14,377 bases of DNA from DASSJF01 sp035280345 (GTDB taxonomy: Bacteria > Sysuimicrobiota > Sysuimicrobiia > Sysuimicrobiales > Segetimicrobiaceae). Below, in pieces: positions 13,904 through 14,377 of the stretch. The stretch is taken from assembly GCA_035280345.1 (NCBI GenBank), contig DATEGA010000317.1:1-14377 (forward strand), given 5' to 3'. Every line of letters starts with the position of its first letter. The stretch's first letter is position 1. The notes under the pieces were generated by a model. The model did not search any database. It was not told the DNA's origin and saw only the letters and a program-made list of their open reading frames with translations. A program made the translations under genes and the position numbers.

Positions 13904-14377
13904 ATCGACGCGGCGACGATTCTCGTCGGTCTGATCGGGGACTCGGTTCGCGGCAGCTTGTCCCCGCGCATGCAAAACGCCGCGTTCGCCGCGGCCGGCC
14001 TCAACTGGTGCTACGTGGCGTGGCCCGTCGGCCGTCCCCGCCTGGGGGACGCTATTCGCGGCCTCGTCGCGCTCGGCGCCGCGGGCGCCAACGTCACGGT
14101 CCCGCACAAGGAGGCCGCCCTCGCTTACCTCAACGACACGTCGGACGACGCACGTACGATTGGCGCGGTCAACACGCTCCGCGTCGAAGGGGACCGGCTT
14201 GTCGGTCACAACACCGACGGCGGCGGATTGCTCGATGCGCTGCGACTCGACGGCGGCGTGGCGGTCGAGGGCGCGAGGGCCGTGGTAATCGGCGCCGGCG
14301 GTGCCGCCCGGGCGGCGGCATTCGCGCTGGCGGGCGCCCGGGCGGCCTCCGTCGTAATCGCCAACCGCAACTGGGAT
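13904..14377 (+). CDS. aroE: Shikimate dehydrogenase, N-terminal part (3' end outside window)
   Basis: NADPH-dependent enzyme converting 3-dehydroshikimate to shikimate in aromatic amino-acid synthesis. 158 residues are visible. LVGLIGDSVRGSLSPRMQNAAF carries the shikimate-binding Ser18 and Ser20. ANVTVPHK has catalytic Lys69, GAVNTL follows, and HNTDGGG has catalytic Asp105. VIGAGGAARAAAFAL is the Rossmann nucleotide-binding loop, and ANRN follows. No ATG, GTG or TTG occurs in frame between the upstream stop at 13835 and the conserved core. ATC at 13904 sits where related proteins have the initiator Met (xDAATILVGLIGD) and lies 10 nt after GGGAGGGG (13886-13893), so I place the start there. 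A base error or an ACG start at 13898 is possible. An internal ATG at 13970 would remove the SLSP motif. Confidence 0.9.
   Translation, partial: MDAATILVGLIGDSVRGSLSPRMQNAAFAAAGLNWCYVAWPVGRPRLGDAIRGLVALGAAGANVTVPHKEAALAYLNDTSDDARTIGAVNTLRVEGDRLVGHNTDGGGLLDALRLDGGVAVEGARAVVIGAGGAARAAAFALAGARAASVVIANRNWD

Noticed and set aside
13817..14209. Minus-strand open frame of 130 codons antisense to aroE
   Set aside because: The plus strand encodes the conserved shikimate dehydrogenase motifs. The antisense product has none.

Overview
This is a high-GC bacterial chromosome segment carrying the replication-origin gene cluster. Plus-strand order is: end of a winged-helix regulator gene, dnaA, a non-coding stretch with origin signals, dnaN, a YaaA-type S4 gene, recF, a DciA (DUF721) gene, a RemB/YaaB-type DUF370 gene, gyrB, gyrA. 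This is the Bacillus-type order (dnaA-dnaN-yaaA-recF-yaaB-gyrB-gyrA) with a DUF721 helicase-loader gene inserted after recF, as in Actinobacteria. Together with GC-rich codon use this suggests a deep-branching, Firmicutes/Actinobacteria-side (Terrabacteria) lineage, possibly an uncultivated soil or sediment phylum. The sequence alone does not fix the phylum.

Region 1 (1-4857) is the replication-initiation block. The 216-nt gap between dnaA and dnaN reads as a compact unwinding site: one perfect DnaA box, two abutting degenerate boxes, a run of DnaA-trio triplets and an AT-rich stretch, ending at the dnaN ribosome-binding site. dnaN, the S4 gene, recF, dciA and remB follow with short gaps or overlaps and look like one transcription unit.

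Region 2 (4858-9604) is the gyrase operon. Its 216-nt upstream region holds a 9-bp inverted repeat, repeated TTTCAG elements, a possible promoter and a strong leader hairpin. gyrB and gyrA are 13 nt apart and are followed by a GC-rich hairpin that probably terminates transcription. GyrA has non-standard residues in the quinolone-resistance-determining region.

Region 3 (9605-11912) holds four plus-strand genes: a DinB/DUF664-fold protein, a small HExxH metallopeptidase-like protein, a lone TatA-type translocase subunit, and a histidine (phosphoglycerate-mutase-like) phosphatase that seems to start at CTG. Region 4 (11788-13713) is a minus-strand pair, a PRPP-dependent phosphoribosyltransferase followed directly by a GPH/MelB-type sugar:cation symporter whose 3' end overlaps the phosphatase gene. 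Divergent from it, aroE (shikimate dehydrogenase) begins and runs off the window, apparently with a non-ATG start.

The content is mostly core housekeeping. I see no mobile element, CRISPR array, tRNA or rRNA, and no convincing new multi-gene system. The points most worth a second look are the origin architecture, the TTTCAG/inverted-repeat region upstream of gyrB, the GyrA substitutions and the unusual start codons.
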